Shown one piece after another: positions 5,443-6,346 of a DNA stretch of 6,346 nucleotides (the stretch's first letter is position 1; the number at the start of each line of letters is the position of its first letter). The DNA comes from Acidobacteriota bacterium (GTDB taxonomy: Bacteria > Acidobacteriota > Terriglobia > Terriglobales > Acidobacteriaceae), in the NCBI GenBank assembly GCA_021810175.1, contig JAJZJJ010000178.1, positions 1 to 6,346 on the forward strand, written 5' to 3'. The notes below the pieces were generated by a model that was given only the letters and a program-made list of their open reading frames with translations, was not told where the DNA came from and searched no databases. The position numbers and the translations under genes are program-made.

Positions 5443-6346
5443 TCAGTTGGCGTCGGCGATCGCTGTCACAATTCGGTCGATGGCATGCAGTGAATCGTCA
5501 TTGTCGGGCTGTCGACCGTTGCAGAGCACGGAAAACACCAGAGTCCGTCCGCTGCGGGCAATCAGATACCCGCTCAGCGAGTTGACTTCCTCCAGCGTGC
5601 CCGTCTTGGCAAAAACCCGCCGCACCATGCCGTCATGGAAGCGCGCCGCCAGCGTGCCGTCGACCCCGGCGATCGGGAAGGTCGAACGGTACAGCTTTCC
5701 CCAGGGCTGGTGAGCCGCGTAAACAAGCAGCGTGGTAATGGCGCGGGGCGCCACCTCGTCGTCCGGCGACAGTCCCGATCCGTCGAAGAACAGAAAGCCG
5801 TTGGGGTTCACTCCCGCATTGATCGCGAACTGACGCACCACCCGCGCTCCCTGTGCGATTGAGCCGTCGGACCCTTCCAGCCGGCCGAGCAGCCGCAGAT
5901 ACAGTTCGGCGTGCAGGTTCTGGCTCACCTTATTGGTGACCGTCACATCCTCGGCCAGCGGCGGCGAAACGTGCGTCGCCAGCACGTGCAGCCCGGTATC
6001 CGGCGGCGCGAGAGTGGTGATGTGCAGCGGATGCAGAACCACCGGCTGATCCACCTCTTCGCGGAAGTCCTCCGTGTCCGTTGGCTCGCGATGCCACGCC
6101 TCGGCCTTCCCGGTGATCGTGACGCCCCGGGCCAGCAGCATCTGTCGCAGCGCGATGGAGGCAAACTTCGCCGGATCGTTGATGGCCAGCGCATCGTGAA
6201 GCCCAAAGCGATTTATCCTACCAAAGAGACGCACCGTCCGGCTGCCCAGCGGCCGATCGATGCCCGCGCGCGCATAGCGGTCGTACGGGGCTACGGTCAG
6301 CGAGTTTTCGACATTGTAGTAAGGAACATCCGGGTTCCACGTGACC
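5443..6346 (-). CDS. dacB: D-alanyl-D-alanine carboxypeptidase/endopeptidase, PBP4/DacB type (peptidase S13), N-terminus off window
   Basis: The C-terminal 300 residues of a periplasmic peptidoglycan hydrolase that removes terminal D-Ala and cleaves cross-links. The frame is open to the right edge (visible start VTWNPDVPYYNVENS), so the true start lies outside; a GTG at 6234 is internal and not a real start. Numbering from the first visible residue, the second active-site motif SxN is SQN at 141-143 (TNKVSQNLHAELYLR) and the third is KTG at 247-249 (AKTGTLEEVNSLSGYL). DGSGLSPDD (188-196) with PRAITTLL after it is the usual S13 signature. The SxxK nucleophile motif belongs to the missing part; family members are about 450-500 residues, so some 150-200 are missing. 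GKAEAWH and the segment after it belong to the inserted domains that set S13 apart from low-mass PBPs. The cytochrome gene follows 96 bases downstream, possibly in one transcript. Confidence 0.9.
   Translation of the reverse strand, partial: VTWNPDVPYYNVENSLTVAPYDRYARAGIDRPLGSRTVRLFGRINRFGLHDALAINDPAKFASIALRQMLLARGVTITGKAEAWHREPTDTEDFREEVDQPVVLHPLHITTLAPPDTGLHVLATHVSPPLAEDVTVTNKVSQNLHAELYLRLLGRLEGSDGSIAQGARVVRQFAINAGVNPNGFLFFDGSGLSPDDEVAPRAITTLLVYAAHQPWGKLYRSTFPIAGVDGTLAARFHDGMVRRVFAKTGTLEEVNSLSGYLIARSGRTLVFSVLCNGRQPDNDDSLHAIDRIVTAIADAN

Overview
This 6.3 kb window is GC-rich bacterial chromosome (roughly 60% by eye) with ordinary bacterial gene spacing. The style of the genes suggests an Acidobacteriota (Terriglobia/Acidobacteriaceae-like) genome: a secreted beta-rich protein with a 'tunable-solubility' type repeat of polar strands, a dephospho-CoA kinase beside a single-PDZ trypsin-like protease, a monohaem lipoprotein and an S13 carboxypeptidase. 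The lineage is an inference from the look of the proteins; no rRNA or other marker is present.

Layout, left to right. Positions 1-224 are the meeting point of two convergent transcription units: a rho-independent terminator for a plus-strand gene lying off the left edge (8-40) and a second terminator (168-200) for the minus-strand secreted protein gene (225-794). Upstream of that gene lies a 477-base gene-free stretch (795-1271) with several overlapping inverted repeats and a short segment resembling the core of c-di-GMP-I riboswitches; the resemblance is incomplete. A small minus-strand gene of unknown function follows (1272-1514). Divergent from it is a plus-strand series: a possible 39-codon leader ORF (1705-1824) whose stop overlaps the start of coaE, then coaE (1818-2510), a membrane-anchored HtrA/DegS-type serine protease (2601-3734) and a short-chain dehydrogenase/reductase (3767-4741). 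Converging on this series is a minus-strand group: the C-terminal 300 residues of a DacB/PBP4-type D-Ala-D-Ala carboxypeptidase running off the right edge (5443-6346), then a monohaem cytochrome c lipoprotein (4975-5346). Between the cytochrome and the SDR is a 230-base stretch that looks like the frameshifted remnant of a two-helix membrane protein on the minus strand.

Functionally the genes are mostly housekeeping: CoA synthesis, envelope protein quality control, peptidoglycan trimming and periplasmic electron transfer. Four of the six intact or partial proteins are exported or membrane-bound. I see no phage, insertion sequence, CRISPR array, toxin-antitoxin pair or defence system, and nothing that amounts to an undescribed multi-gene system. 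The most worthwhile leads are the structured leader at about 838-976, the degenerate membrane-protein remnant at 4742-4972, and the leader ORF coupled to coaE.
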